From assembly GCA_015491935.1 (NCBI GenBank), contig WGGB01000037.1, forward strand, positions 1-38,108: DNA of 38,108 nucleotides. Direction: 5' to 3'. A program made the translations under genes and the position numbers. Shown one piece after another: positions 1 through 8,354 of the stretch; position 1 is the first letter of the stretch; each line of letters begins with the position of its first letter. Source of the stretch: Alteromonadaceae bacterium (GTDB taxonomy: Bacteria > Pseudomonadota > Gammaproteobacteria > Enterobacterales > Alteromonadaceae). The notes under the pieces were generated by a model, which saw only the letters and a list, made by a program, of their open reading frames with translations, ran no database searches and had not been told where the DNA came from.

Positions 1-1
1 A

Positions 2-2764
2 GAAATAGAACAATATTTTTGTGAATTACGTTTAAAACATAAATTAGGCCATTGGATTTGGGTACTCGATAGCGGCAAGTTAGTCAGTAGAACCAAAGAT
101 AACGAACCCGCGCGTATGATCGGTACTATTGTTGATATTACTCAACGTAAAAATGCAGAACAAGCGACACAAGTAAAATTAAGTATCGCCAAATGCCTTG
201 CACAACACGTTTCCATTAAACGAAAACTTGATGATGCGATTGCTGAATTATTAACCTTAAATGAACTACAACTACAAGAAAAAGGTGGTATATTTTTATT
301 TGACCAAGAAAGCGAAAAACTATCACTATGCAGTTTGCATGGAAAGTTTTCCCCTGAATTTGTTGAGGCGCAAAAACAAGTGCCTTTAGGCCAAGACTTA
401 TGGGGAAAAGCCGCGCAATTAGGTGAAATTATCGTAAGTGAAAATTGTTTTACCGATCCTCGTCAAGAGCATAATTGGTCTGACCTTCATCCGCATGGCC
501 ATTATATTATTCCATTAATCAACAAAGCGGAAGAAACGGATAGTATTGTCGGCGTACTTTTTCTGTTTACCGATACCAATCCTGACGCTAGTGAAGAACG
601 CTTAATGTTATTACAAGAAATTGGCGATATGTTCAGCACTGCGATTATTCAAGAAAATGCACGAAAACTTCTTAAAAAAGCCTCGCAAGCGGCCGCCCAA
701 AGCAGCCAATTAAAAAGTGAGTTTTTGGCCAGTATGAGCCATGAAATCCGTACCCCAATGAACGGTGTTATCGGTATGCTGGGTTTGCTTGAAGATACCA
801 AGCTCAATAATGAACAATTACATAAAATAGGGTTAGCCAAATCAAGTGCTCAAGCACTTTTAACCTTAATTAATGATATTTTAGATTTTTCTAAAATTGA
901 GGCCGGTAAGTTAGAACTTGAAATTATAGATTTTGATATTAGAAAAATGTTAGGTGAATTAGCGGAAGCCATGGCATTGCGCGCTCAAGAAAAAGGTTTA
1001 GAGGTGATTCTTGATGTAACCCATATAGATCAATCATTGGTAAAAGGTGATCCTGGGCGTTTACGACAAATACTCACTAACTTAGTTGGAAATGCCATTA
1101 AATTCACCAGCCAAGGTGAAATACTTATTAGCTTAGCAACACAAGTAAATAAAAATGGCACACTATTATTAACTGGTGAAATAAAAGATACGGGTATTGG
1201 TATTCCTAAAGATAAATTAAGTTCCTTATTTGATAGCTTCACCCAAGTAGACGCATCAACAACTCGACAATATGGCGGCACAGGCTTAGGTTTAGCTATT
1301 TGCCGTCAATTATGTCAACTAATGGGTGGCAACATCACCGCAAGTAGTCAATTAGGGCAAGGAAGTAGCTTTAATTTTAGTCTTTATTTAGCCATGAGTG
1401 AAGAGGCAACTATTGTGAGGCCAAGTATGGCTATAAATACACTAAACTTACTCATTGTTGATGATAACACCATCACTTTAAGGGTGTTAAGCCAACAGCT
1501 TAACTATTGGGGGGCAAGCGTTACCACAGCCACAAACGCTCAACAAGCTTTAGGTTTATGTCAACAGCAAGACAAACCCTATGATGCCGTTTTTATTGAT
1601 ATGCAAATGCCTGATATAAATGGGATAGATTTAGGTAAAATGTTATTAATTAAGCCAGAGTTGAGCCAAGTAAAGCTGATCATGATGACGGCGATTTCTA
1701 ATACCAATGAAGCTCAATTTTTTAAAAATTTAGGTTTCTGTGGCTTCTTTCCAAAACCAGCCACGACATCAGATTTATTAAGCGCGCTAAACCTAATATA
1801 CGACAATAGTGAAGCTCCAGTATTAACTAATAAGCCAAAATTAGAGGCGCAAAAAATAATTTGGCCACACCAAACACGTTTATTAGTCGTTGAAGATAAT
1901 CGTATTAACCAACAAGTTGCTTTAGGTGTTTTAAAACAATTTAACTTAAGTGCTGATATAGCTAATCATGGTTTAGAGGCGTTAGAGCTATTATCAACAG
2001 CCCCTGAAAATTCACCTTACACGTTAATTTTAATGGACTGTCAAATGCCTGAATTAGATGGCTATCAAACCAGCGAGCAAATCAGAGCAGGCAAAGCAGG
2101 CAAAAATAATATAAATATTCCTATTATTGCAATGACAGCGAATGCCATGCAAGGCGATAAAGATAAATGTTTACAAGCAGGTATGAATGATTACCTTAGC
2201 AAACCTATAGAGCCTGCTTTATTAAAAAGTAAATTGGTAAGTTGGTTACTCGATAATAAAAACGCCCAGATAACTCCTCCCAAAAGCTTATCAAATAAAA
2301 CAATAGAGGTAGAAACAAGCCATATTAATGATGATAAAAATACCACAGCCACTCATGATCATAATGAATTGCCTGTTTGGGATAAATCGGCTTTGATAAA
2401 ACGCGTTTCAGGTAATGAACAATTAATAAAATTATTGATCAATAACTTTATTAACGAGGAAGGAAAAATATTCTCAGCAATACTTAATGAGCTTAAAAGT
2501 AAAAACGTCATTATTAACAAAGAAATCAAGCTAAAAATACATAGTATTAAAGGCGTTAGTGCCAATATTGGTGGTGTTAAAATACACCAACTATGTAAAG
2601 AATTAGAACAGGTTATACAAGAAATGAGCAATAATGATGAAAACAATGCCAACAATAACCAAGTCGTTAATCATCATAAACTTCAAGCATTAGTAACCGA
2701 GTTAGAAACAACTTATGATGAATTAACCCATTTATTAAATGACTTTATCAGAGAATTATCCTGA
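2..2764 (+). CDS. Hybrid sensor histidine kinase/response regulator, BarA-like (5' end missing)
   Basis: Membrane-type phosphorelay kinase whose start lies upstream of the window: the frame is open from base 2, and its first residues (HWIWVLDSG, then RMIGTIVDITQRK) are the end of a PAS/PAC sensor domain. Numbering from the Met codon at 116, a GAF-like domain covers about 20-175. The HisKA motif SHEIRTPMNG has phospho-His209. The ATPase domain shows an N box (NLVGNAIKF), DTGIGIP and GGTGLGLAI. Receiver 1 has Asp495 (FIDMQMPD) and receiver 2 has Asp641 (LMDCQMPE) with a KP motif. A C-terminal Hpt domain carries His809 (HSIKG). The order HK-REC-REC-Hpt is that of BarA/ArcB-type phosphorelay kinases. 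The first receiver is more divergent than the second. The signal sensed and the partner regulator cannot be read from here. It converges on rhlE. Confidence 0.92.
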   Translation, partial: EIEQYFCELRLKHKLGHWIWVLDSGKLVSRTKDNEPARMIGTIVDITQRKNAEQATQVKLSIAKCLAQHVSIKRKLDDAIAELLTLNELQLQEKGGIFLFDQESEKLSLCSLHGKFSPEFVEAQKQVPLGQDLWGKAAQLGEIIVSENCFTDPRQEHNWSDLHPHGHYIIPLINKAEETDSIVGVLFLFTDTNPDASEERLMLLQEIGDMFSTAIIQENARKLLKKASQAAAQSSQLKSEFLASMSHEIRTPMNGVIGMLGLLEDTKLNNEQLHKIGLAKSSAQALLTLINDILDFSKIEAGKLELEIIDFDIRKMLGELAEAMALRAQEKGLEVILDVTHIDQSLVKGDPGRLRQILTNLVGNAIKFTSQGEILISLATQVNKNGTLLLTGEIKDTGIGIPKDKLSSLFDSFTQVDASTTRQYGGTGLGLAICRQLCQLMGGNITASSQLGQGSSFNFSLYLAMSEEATIVRPSMAINTLNLLIVDDNTITLRVLSQQLNYWGASVTTATNAQQALGLCQQQDKPYDAVFIDMQMPDINGIDLGKMLLIKPELSQVKLIMMTAISNTNEAQFFKNLGFCGFFPKPATTSDLLSALNLIYDNSEAPVLTNKPKLEAQKIIWPHQTRLLVVEDNRINQQVALGVLKQFNLSADIANHGLEALELLSTAPENSPYTLILMDCQMPELDGYQTSEQIRAGKAGKNNINIPIIAMTANAMQGDKDKCLQAGMNDYLSKPIEPALLKSKLVSWLLDNKNAQITPPKSLSNKTIEVETSHINDDKNTTATHDHNELPVWDKSALIKRVSGNEQLIKLLINNFINEEGKIFSAILNELKSKNVIINKEIKLKIHSIKGVSANIGGVKIHQLCKELEQVIQEMSNNDENNANNNQVVNHHKLQALVTELETTYDELTHLLNDFIRELS

Positions 2765-2776
2765 TCCTCTGATAAA
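2744..2776. terminator. Inverted repeat between convergent genes, possible terminator
   Basis: A perfect 10-bp inverted repeat (TTTATCAGAG / CTCTGATAAA) with a 13-nt loop overlaps the kinase stop codon and lies between two convergent genes. There is no T tract on either strand, so it may be only an mRNA-stabilising hairpin or a weak terminator. Confidence 0.35.
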
Positions 2777-2805
2777 ATACCAACGAGATTTAATATTGAT
2801 TAAGT

Positions 2806-4137
2806 CTAGCTATTCGCATAAGGGTTTTTAGCGTGAGAAGTGACTTTTTTAGCTACTTTTTTAGGCTTAACTTTTCTCGCATGATGGCCTTGAGCATTAT
2901 CACCAGAGCGTTGACCGTCTTTATGTTCAACTTTTTCTGGTGTATCTTTTTTCGGCTTTTTAGCTTTAAATGCTCGTGTATCTAATTTTGATTTTGGCAC
3001 CTTATTTACGGGTTCAAAACCAGCAACTTCTTTACGAGTGATTAATTGCTTAATCAAGCGTTCAATGGTAAATAATAATTTAGCTTCCTCTGCTGTAACA
3101 AATGACACTGCAACGCCGCTCGCACCTGCTCGCCCTGTTCGACCAATACGATGCACATAGTCTTCACTCACATGAGGTAAATCAAAATTAACCACATTAG
3201 GTAATTGATCAATATCAATACCACGAGCAGCAATATCGGTTGCGACAAGCACTTGTATTTTACCATCTTTAAATTGTGCTAATGCTTTAGTACGTGCACC
3301 CTGACTTTTATTACCATGAATAGCCGCAGCATTTATACCTTTGCTTTCTAAAAATTTAGTGATTTTATTGGCACCATGTTTAGTGCGCGAAAAGACAAGT
3401 ACTTGCGGCCATTGTTCTGTTTTAATCAAATGTGCCAATAAGGCATTTTTTCTATTTTTATCGACCGGATAAACAAATTGCTCAACCATTTCTGTGGTTG
3501 AATTAGCTGGGCTTACTGAAACTTCAACAGGATCATTAATCAAGCCTTTGGCGAGTTGACGAATATCATCAGAAAAAGTTGCTGAGAACATTAAGTTTTG
3601 GCGATTTTTAGGTAACAAAGCTAATATTTTTTTAATATCACGCAAAAAGCCCATATCAAGCATACGATCCGCTTCATCTAACACTAAAATTTCTAATTGT
3701 TTAAATTTCACCGCATTTTGATTATATAAATCAAGTAAGCGTCCAGGGGTAGCCACTAACACATCAACACCATGACGTAATTTCATCATTTGCGGGTTGA
3801 TTTTTACACCACCAAAAACCACGGTTGAACTTAATGGCAAATTTTTACCATAAGTCGCCACGCTGTCTGCTACTTGCGCTGCCAATTCACGCGTTGGGGT
3901 TAACACTAAAGTACGCACTTGATTCGCTTTAGCGCGCTCCCCTTTACTTAATAATTGCAATATTGGTAAGGTAAATCCTGCTGTTTTACCCGTCCCTGTT
4001 TGGGCTGCAGCCATAACATCTCGACCAGCAAGCACCGCAGGGATTGCTTTCGCTTGGATAGGTGATGGTGTGTCATAACCTTGTTCTGCTACGGCTTTTA
4101 AAATAGCTGGGGATAAACCTAATTTGGTAAAACTCAT
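2806..4137 (-). CDS. rhlE: DEAD-box ATP-dependent RNA helicase, RhlE type
   Basis: ATP-dependent RNA helicase acting in ribosome assembly or RNA turnover in the cytoplasm. From the ATG at 4137 (443 aa) the protein shows the Q motif ([11 protein letters not shown]...PSPIQ), Walker A AQTGTGKT at 45-52, [13 protein letters not shown] at 154-157, a SAT motif and [10 protein letters not shown], followed by a lysine-rich tail typical of RhlE. An in-frame ATG further upstream at 4281 exists. The start at 4137 is preferred because GGAAG stands 5 nt before it and [10 protein letters not shown] is the usual RhlE beginning; the extra 48 residues do not look like a helicase N-terminus. Cold-adapted bacteria often carry several such helicases, which is general knowledge and not visible here. 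Confidence 0.95.
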   Translation of the reverse strand: MSFTKLGLSPAILKAVAEQGYDTPSPIQAKAIPAVLAGRDVMAAAQTGTGKTAGFTLPILQLLSKGERAKANQVRTLVLTPTRELAAQVADSVATYGKNLPLSSTVVFGGVKINPQMMKLRHGVDVLVATPGRLLDLYNQNAVKFKQLEILVLDEADRMLDMGFLRDIKKILALLPKNRQNLMFSATFSDDIRQLAKGLINDPVEVSVSPANSTTEMVEQFVYPVDKNRKNALLAHLIKTEQWPQVLVFSRTKHGANKITKFLESKGINAAAIHGNKSQGARTKALAQFKDGKIQVLVATDIAARGIDIDQLPNVVNFDLPHVSEDYVHRIGRTGRAGASGVAVSFVTAEEAKLLFTIERLIKQLITRKEVAGFEPVNKVPKSKLDTRAFKAKKPKKDTPEKVEHKDGQRSGDNAQGHHARKVKPKKVAKKVTSHAKNPYANS

Positions 4138-4327
4138 AAATACTTCCAATATCTCATCATAAAAATTAATAGACAATAAAACCATAACCAAGCACATTTG
4201 AACTAAGCATTTGACTATATCTATTGTGGGCGCGTAGCTTACAGTATTTTGCCTTAAACTGCTGAGGTATTTATCTAGCAATAAAAATCACTAGCGCTGA
4301 GCTCTTTTTATTTAGATAAAATTTTGC

Positions 4328-4333
4328 TATTAT
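4328..4333 (+). promoter_or_regulatory. Extended -10 element of the yqfA-like gene
   Basis: TATTAT is preceded by TGC, giving an extended -10 (TGn). It directly abuts the palindromic operator at 4334, so the predicted transcription start would fall inside the operator. No good -35 is seen, which is compatible with an extended -10 promoter. Confidence 0.5.
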
Positions 4334-4357
4334 TTCAGTGTACAAGTGTACACTGAA
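4334..4357. promoter_or_regulatory. FabR-like operator upstream of the hemolysin-III gene
   Basis: A perfect palindrome: 11-bp arms TTCAGTGTACA and TGTACACTGAA around a 2-bp spacer AG. The core AGTGTACA-N2-TGTACACT resembles the site of the TetR-family regulator FabR of unsaturated fatty acid synthesis, and in E. coli yqfA, a homologue of the gene downstream, is a predicted FabR target together with fabA and fabB. Its position just after the -10 fits repression. The identity of the binding protein is inferred. Confidence 0.7.
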
Positions 4358-4384
4358 TATTTATTTAACAACCTGAGAGAAATA

Positions 4385-5017
4385 ATGACCATACACCAAT
4401 ATAGCGTCAAAGAAGAAATTGCGAACGCGATTAGCCACGGCTTAGGGGCATTATTAAGCGTTGTCGCACTCACTTTGTTAATAAACAATGCGTATATTAG
4501 CCATGACATGGCAAAAATGATTAGTTTTATTATTTATGGTGGCAGCTTAATTTTACTCTTTTTAGCCTCAACTATTTACCAAGCAATAACCTATCAACCT
4601 GCAAAGAAAGTGTTTAAATTACTCGATCATTGCGCTATTTATTTCTTAATTGCAGGTACCTATACACCCTTAATGTTAGTAACATTACAAGGCAGTTTAG
4701 GTTATGGGTTATTAGCGGTTATTTGGTCAATTGCACTAGCAGGTGTGTTTTTTAAAATAAAATTTGGCCACCAATATAAAGTATTATCATTATTAACTTA
4801 TGTCGGCATGGGGTTAATTTCACTAACCATTATTCATAAATTACAACAAACACTTAACGAGCAAGCTATATATTTACTGGCTATTGGTGGTGTGATTTAT
4901 TTAGCAGGGATCTTTTTTTATGTACAAAAAAAAATCCCTTATAATCATGCTATATGGCATTTATTTGTATTGGCAGGAGCAAGTTGTCATTTTTTTATGA
5001 TTTATTTATATGTATAA
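4385..5017 (+). CDS. yqfA: Hemolysin III / YqfA family (PAQR-like) membrane protein
   Basis: Integral inner-membrane protein of 210 aa with about seven hydrophobic segments. It has the family's N-terminal EEIANAISHGLGALL and the conserved DHCAIYFLIAGTYTP and HAIWHLFVLAGASCHF segments, whose His and Asp residues probably bind a metal as in PAQR/adiponectin-receptor relatives. A GTG at 4346 in the same frame lies inside the operator palindrome and is an unlikely start. The ATG at 4385, preceded by GAGAG, gives the usual family N-terminus. In E. coli YqfA is linked to membrane lipid homeostasis through FabR. 'Hemolysin' is a historical name; no toxin role is implied. Confidence 0.9.
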   Translation: MTIHQYSVKEEIANAISHGLGALLSVVALTLLINNAYISHDMAKMISFIIYGGSLILLFLASTIYQAITYQPAKKVFKLLDHCAIYFLIAGTYTPLMLVTLQGSLGYGLLAVIWSIALAGVFFKIKFGHQYKVLSLLTYVGMGLISLTIIHKLQQTLNEQAIYLLAIGGVIYLAGIFFYVQKKIPYNHAIWHLFVLAGASCHFFMIYLYV

Positions 5018-5039
5018 AACAAACTATATTAAGCTTACG

Positions 5040-5537
5040 CTATTTCCACCCTAATGCTTGTTCAAAATTCAAATCTAATTTTTTGGCAAAGTCTTTCGCT
5101 TGAATGGCTGCTTTTTCAAGTAATTTATCTTCTTCCGTTTCAGGTTCAAAAGAAGGGACTTTAATAGAATATCCTGTTTCATCAATGGCCATAAAGGTAA
5201 TAAAACAGCGATTAGTCACCACCGCTTTTGTTTCTTTAGGATCTGAGGCTCTAACCACCACATAAATGTGCATACTAGTTTTTCCAGTATGCACAATACG
5301 CGCAGTCACGGTAATTAATTGCCCGACTAAAATAGGTCGAATAAAGCGAATACCATTTGCTGATACGGTAACACAATAACGTTTACTCCATTGTGCAGCA
5401 CAGGCGTATGAGGCTTGGTCAATCCATTTCATCACCATACCACCATGTACTTTCCCACCAAAATTAACATCGGTTGGTTCGGCTAAAAAACGAAAATTTA
5501 CTGTAGATTGTGACTTTATTTCAACTTCGTTAGGCAT
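5040..5537 (-). CDS. Acyl-CoA thioesterase, hotdog fold
   Basis: Cytoplasmic hotdog-fold enzyme (165 aa) hydrolysing acyl-CoA to fatty acid and CoA, of the YciA/ACOT branch of 4HBT proteins. Visible signatures are the N-terminal strand TVNFRFLAEPTDVNFGGKVHGG, with the helix-capping HGG and an Asp shortly after (KWIDQASY), and the IRFIRPILVGQ strand. The C-terminal 40 residues are charged. ATG at 5537 follows a GGATAAG ribosome site. It converges on the hemolysin-III gene with a gap of only 22 bp and no recognisable terminator. Chain-length specificity cannot be told from the sequence. Confidence 0.88.
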   Translation of the reverse strand: MPNEVEIKSQSTVNFRFLAEPTDVNFGGKVHGGMVMKWIDQASYACAAQWSKRYCVTVSANGIRFIRPILVGQLITVTARIVHTGKTSMHIYVVVRASDPKETKAVVTNRCFITFMAIDETGYSIKVPSFEPETEEDKLLEKAAIQAKDFAKKLDLNFEQALGWK

Positions 5538-5947
5538 TTTTCTTATCCATAAAAAGAAATCTCGTTCTAATTATAGACAAAATCAAGCAGTTAGCTAAAA
5601 ATTAACCTCTTAATTTATAATTAAGCTTTGTGTGACTTGCTGCCACTGAAATTTCACAATTAATTGGTGTTTATCTTTTAATAATATATTTGATGAACAT
5701 CATGTTGAAATTCAATATTTAACTTTTCAGCACATAATTAGCGAAAAAATTTAATAGTTCCAATAAAATTTTTGGATGATCATGATAAATCTTATTCTTA
5801 CAATAATTCACTACATAACCCACCTAAATTTATAAATTGTGTAATTTATAAGATCTTACAAAACATTAGAAATACGACATACGGATAAAACCTTAATAAT
5901 TTTATTGCTTTACGAATTAGTTAAATTATACATTCTTATTTCAAAAG
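5538..5947. other. AT-rich intergenic stretch upstream of the nos promoter region
   Basis: About 410 bp of very AT-rich DNA with no ORF of note and no convincing RNA gene. It should hold the thioesterase promoter near 5540-5600 and possibly further regulator sites for nosR. A short palindrome GATGAACATC occurs near 5690, too little to assign. Confidence 0.4.
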
Positions 5948-5961
5948 TTGATTTAGATCAG
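5948..5961. promoter_or_regulatory. FNR/NNR-type box 1 upstream of nosR
   Basis: TTGAT-TTAG-ATCAG matches the FNR/Dnr consensus TTGAT-N4-ATCAA at 9 of 10 positions. It is centred 32 bp (about three helical turns) upstream of box 2, so both would lie on the same face of the DNA. Confidence 0.7.
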
Positions 5962-5979
5962 GTTTTTATTTGAACAAAA

Positions 5980-5993
5980 TTGATCCATATCAG
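5980..5993. promoter_or_regulatory. FNR/NNR-type box 2 upstream of nosR
   Basis: TTGAT-CCAT-ATCAG, 9 of 10 matches to the FNR consensus, centred at 5986.5. A -10-like TAAAGT (6015-6020) starts 28.5 bp from the centre. That puts the predicted transcription start near 6027 and the box near -41, the class II activator position. It would switch on nosR in low oxygen and/or nitric oxide. Confidence 0.75.
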
Positions 5994-6014
5994 CCTTTTT
6001 TACTCCCGCTCGCG

Positions 6015-6020
6015 TAAAGT
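6015..6020 (+). promoter_or_regulatory. Candidate -10 of the nosR promoter
   Basis: TAAAGT (4 of 6 to TATAAT) at the spacing expected from FNR-type box 2, about 50 nt before the nosR start codon. Confidence 0.5.
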
Positions 6021-6070
6021 GCGACATATTGTCACAGGTTAATTATTTATACTTTTTGGAACACTATTAA

Positions 6071-8230
6071 ATGCGTTTTTTGTACACTTATTTGTTGAAG
6101 TTAAGTTCAATAAAAAGCAATACCTTTTTTATAAACTCAGTCATTTTCTTTGCATTAATGTTTACTATTATGATGCCTGCTCATGCACTGTTTGTGAGTC
6201 CACCTAAAGATCCTATGCCTATTATTAAAGCTATTTTTCCACAGGCAACAAAAATTGGTGACAAACAAGGAGATCCACTTGTTTGGACCATTTATAAAAA
6301 CAAAAAAATTATTGGTTATGCATTTGAAACCAATGACTTAGCGAGAGCGCCCGCTTATTCTGGTGAACCAGTTAATGTGCTTGTTGCGATTAATGCTAAA
6401 GGCGTTTATTTAGGTGCAAAAGTCCTAGAACACCATGAGCCTATTATTTTAGCGGGTATTCCCGAAAGTAAGTTATTTGCATTCGCTGATCAATATAAAG
6501 ACTTAAATGTAAAAGATAAAATTAAAGTTGGCGGTAATAAAAAAGATAATACTATTCATATTGACGGTTTATCAGGGGCAACAGTAACCGTTATGGTAAT
6601 GAATGCCTCAATAACTAAAGCCGCAACTAAGGTGGGTAGAGCATTAGGATTAATTGACAAATCACAAGAAATTATCCAACCCATGTCAACTATTTATAAA
6701 GATGTTTTTCAAAAAGAGAATTGGCAAACTTTAGTGGGTGATGGCTCAATTAGAAGATTGCATTTAACTCGAGGTCAAGTAGATAAAGCGTTTCTAGGGA
6801 CTAAAGCCGAACATATTGATGAAGCTAATTCAGCACAAAAACAAGATATGTTTGCTGATATTTATTTTGCTGAGGTAGACATTCCTACCATAGGTAAAAA
6901 CTTATTAGGTGACAGTGAATATAAATGGTTTATGAGTACCTTAAAACCTGATGAACACGCCATTATCGTAATGGGAAATGGCTATTCTTATAAAGGTTCA
7001 GGTTATGTTCGCGGTGGTATTTTTGATCGCTTACAAGTGCTACAAAATGATGAAGAAATTACTTTTCACGATTTAGATCATTATCGCGTATCTGATTTAT
7101 TTATTGATGGCGTACCTAAATTTAAAGAAATGTCTATTTTTACTATTCGCGCCATACATGAATTTAACCCCGGCGTAGATTGGCAACTAGAATTATTAAT
7201 ACGTCGACAAATGGGTGCCGTTGATAGCACGTTTACTAGCTTTAAGGCTGACTACCATACGCTTGATAAATATGTTGATCGTCCACCCGTTATTATACCA
7301 GAGCCAGAACTCACTCTTACTCAACAAATATGGAAAGAAAAAAATACTCAAGTCATTATATTGGCTGTATTAATGGTTATATTAGTCATTACTTTATTTT
7401 TCCAAGATATTTTAGTTAAACACCCTAAATTTTTACATAACTTTCGCCACGGCTACTTAATTATCACCGTCGTATTTATTGGTTGGGCTTGGGGTGGACA
7501 ACTGTCAGTCGTTAACGTTTTTACCTTTTTACAAGCTTTTACGTCACATTTTTCTTGGGATTTATTTTTAATGGATCCTGTTATTTTTATGTTGTGGGGA
7601 GCTGCGGCAGTAACGGCCTTACTTTGGGGGCGTGCCGTTTATTGTGGTTGGTTATGTCCTTTTGGTGCCTTACAAGAACTATTAAATGTATTTGCACGTT
7701 ATATAAAAATTCCTCAACTGGAATTTCCTTGGGCAGTACACGAGCGTCTATGGGCAATTAAATATTTAATTTTATTGGCATTATTTGGCTTATCACTTGA
7801 CTCATTAACTGTAGCTGAAAAATTTGCTGAAATAGAGCCTTTTAAAACTACTTTCTTATTAAAATTTGATCGTGAATGGCCCTTTGTTCTTTATGCCGTA
7901 ACTTTGCTCGTAATCAACTTATTTAAACGTAAATTCTTCTGTCGTTATTTATGTCCATTAGGCGCTGCATTGTCAGTTAGTAATAGCGTACGTTTATTTA
8001 GCTGGTTACGTCGTCGTCCAGAATGTGGTCAACCTTGTAAAACCTGCGCAAAAGAGTGTGAGATTCAAGCAATAGACCCTGAAGGTAATATTAATATGCG
8101 TGAATGTCATTATTGTTTAGATTGCCAAGTAACTTACTTTGATGACAAAAAATGTCCACCATTGAAAAAATTAGCACGTAAAAAACAAAAATATAAAGAA
8201 ACCGAAATAGCAGCAGTCAATGTCGGGTGA
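6071..8230 (+). CDS. nosR: NosR, membrane flavoprotein/iron-sulfur electron donor for N2O reduction
   Basis: Membrane protein (719 aa) needed for electron flow from the quinol pool to periplasmic NosZ and for nos expression. An N-terminal signal/membrane helix (about 18-40) leads into a periplasmic FMN-binding domain with the covalent flavin motif SGAT at 168-171. After a periplasmic linker come several membrane helices from about 422. Two CxxxCP motifs (C525/C529 and C624/C628) and a ferredoxin-like C-terminus with C652, C656, C659, C663 and a second cluster C679, C682, C685 complete the usual NosR architecture. No apbE/nosX flavin transferase is in the window, so flavinylation must rely on one elsewhere. 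ATG at 6071 has only a weak upstream GGA. First gene of the cluster, behind two FNR-type boxes. Confidence 0.97.
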   Translation: MRFLYTYLLKLSSIKSNTFFINSVIFFALMFTIMMPAHALFVSPPKDPMPIIKAIFPQATKIGDKQGDPLVWTIYKNKKIIGYAFETNDLARAPAYSGEPVNVLVAINAKGVYLGAKVLEHHEPIILAGIPESKLFAFADQYKDLNVKDKIKVGGNKKDNTIHIDGLSGATVTVMVMNASITKAATKVGRALGLIDKSQEIIQPMSTIYKDVFQKENWQTLVGDGSIRRLHLTRGQVDKAFLGTKAEHIDEANSAQKQDMFADIYFAEVDIPTIGKNLLGDSEYKWFMSTLKPDEHAIIVMGNGYSYKGSGYVRGGIFDRLQVLQNDEEITFHDLDHYRVSDLFIDGVPKFKEMSIFTIRAIHEFNPGVDWQLELLIRRQMGAVDSTFTSFKADYHTLDKYVDRPPVIIPEPELTLTQQIWKEKNTQVIILAVLMVILVITLFFQDILVKHPKFLHNFRHGYLIITVVFIGWAWGGQLSVVNVFTFLQAFTSHFSWDLFLMDPVIFMLWGAAAVTALLWGRAVYCGWLCPFGALQELLNVFARYIKIPQLEFPWAVHERLWAIKYLILLALFGLSLDSLTVAEKFAEIEPFKTTFLLKFDREWPFVLYAVTLLVINLFKRKFFCRYLCPLGAALSVSNSVRLFSWLRRRPECGQPCKTCAKECEIQAIDPEGNINMRECHYCLDCQVTYFDDKKCPPLKKLARKKQKYKETEIAAVNVG

Positions 8231-8242
8231 TTGATATTTAGG

Positions 8243-8306
8243 GTAGGAGTGGTTTTAACCGCGAAACATAATCGAAAAAAGATCGGGAATAAATTCCCTC
8301 TTACAA
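8243..8306. repeat. REP/BIME-like inverted pair between nosR and nosZ
   Basis: Unit 1 begins GTAGGAG and folds as GTGGTT-TT-AACCGC. Unit 2 is inverted: GGGAAT-AA-ATTCCC followed by TCTTACAA, whose complement begins TTGTAAGA. The head plus short hairpin, and the pairing in opposite orientation, match other copies in this window (14351, 16958, 19130, 20596, 33143). Inside a likely nosRZ transcript it may modulate mRNA stability. Confidence 0.6.
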
Positions 8307-8354
8307 AGCCAAATAGAAACTAAAAAATTAAATTTAAAAAAAACGGAGTACACT

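Noticed and set aside
2359-2655. 98-aa minus-strand ORF opposite the kinase Hpt region
   Set aside because: Antisense shadow; low-complexity Leu/Ser product.
4346-4384. GTG start that would lengthen the YqfA-like protein by 13 residues
   Set aside because: It lies within the operator palindrome and downstream ATG 4385 gives the family N-terminus.
6018-6037. CRP-like motif TGCGA...TCACA before nosR
   Set aside because: Spacer is 7 instead of 6 and one half is imperfect.
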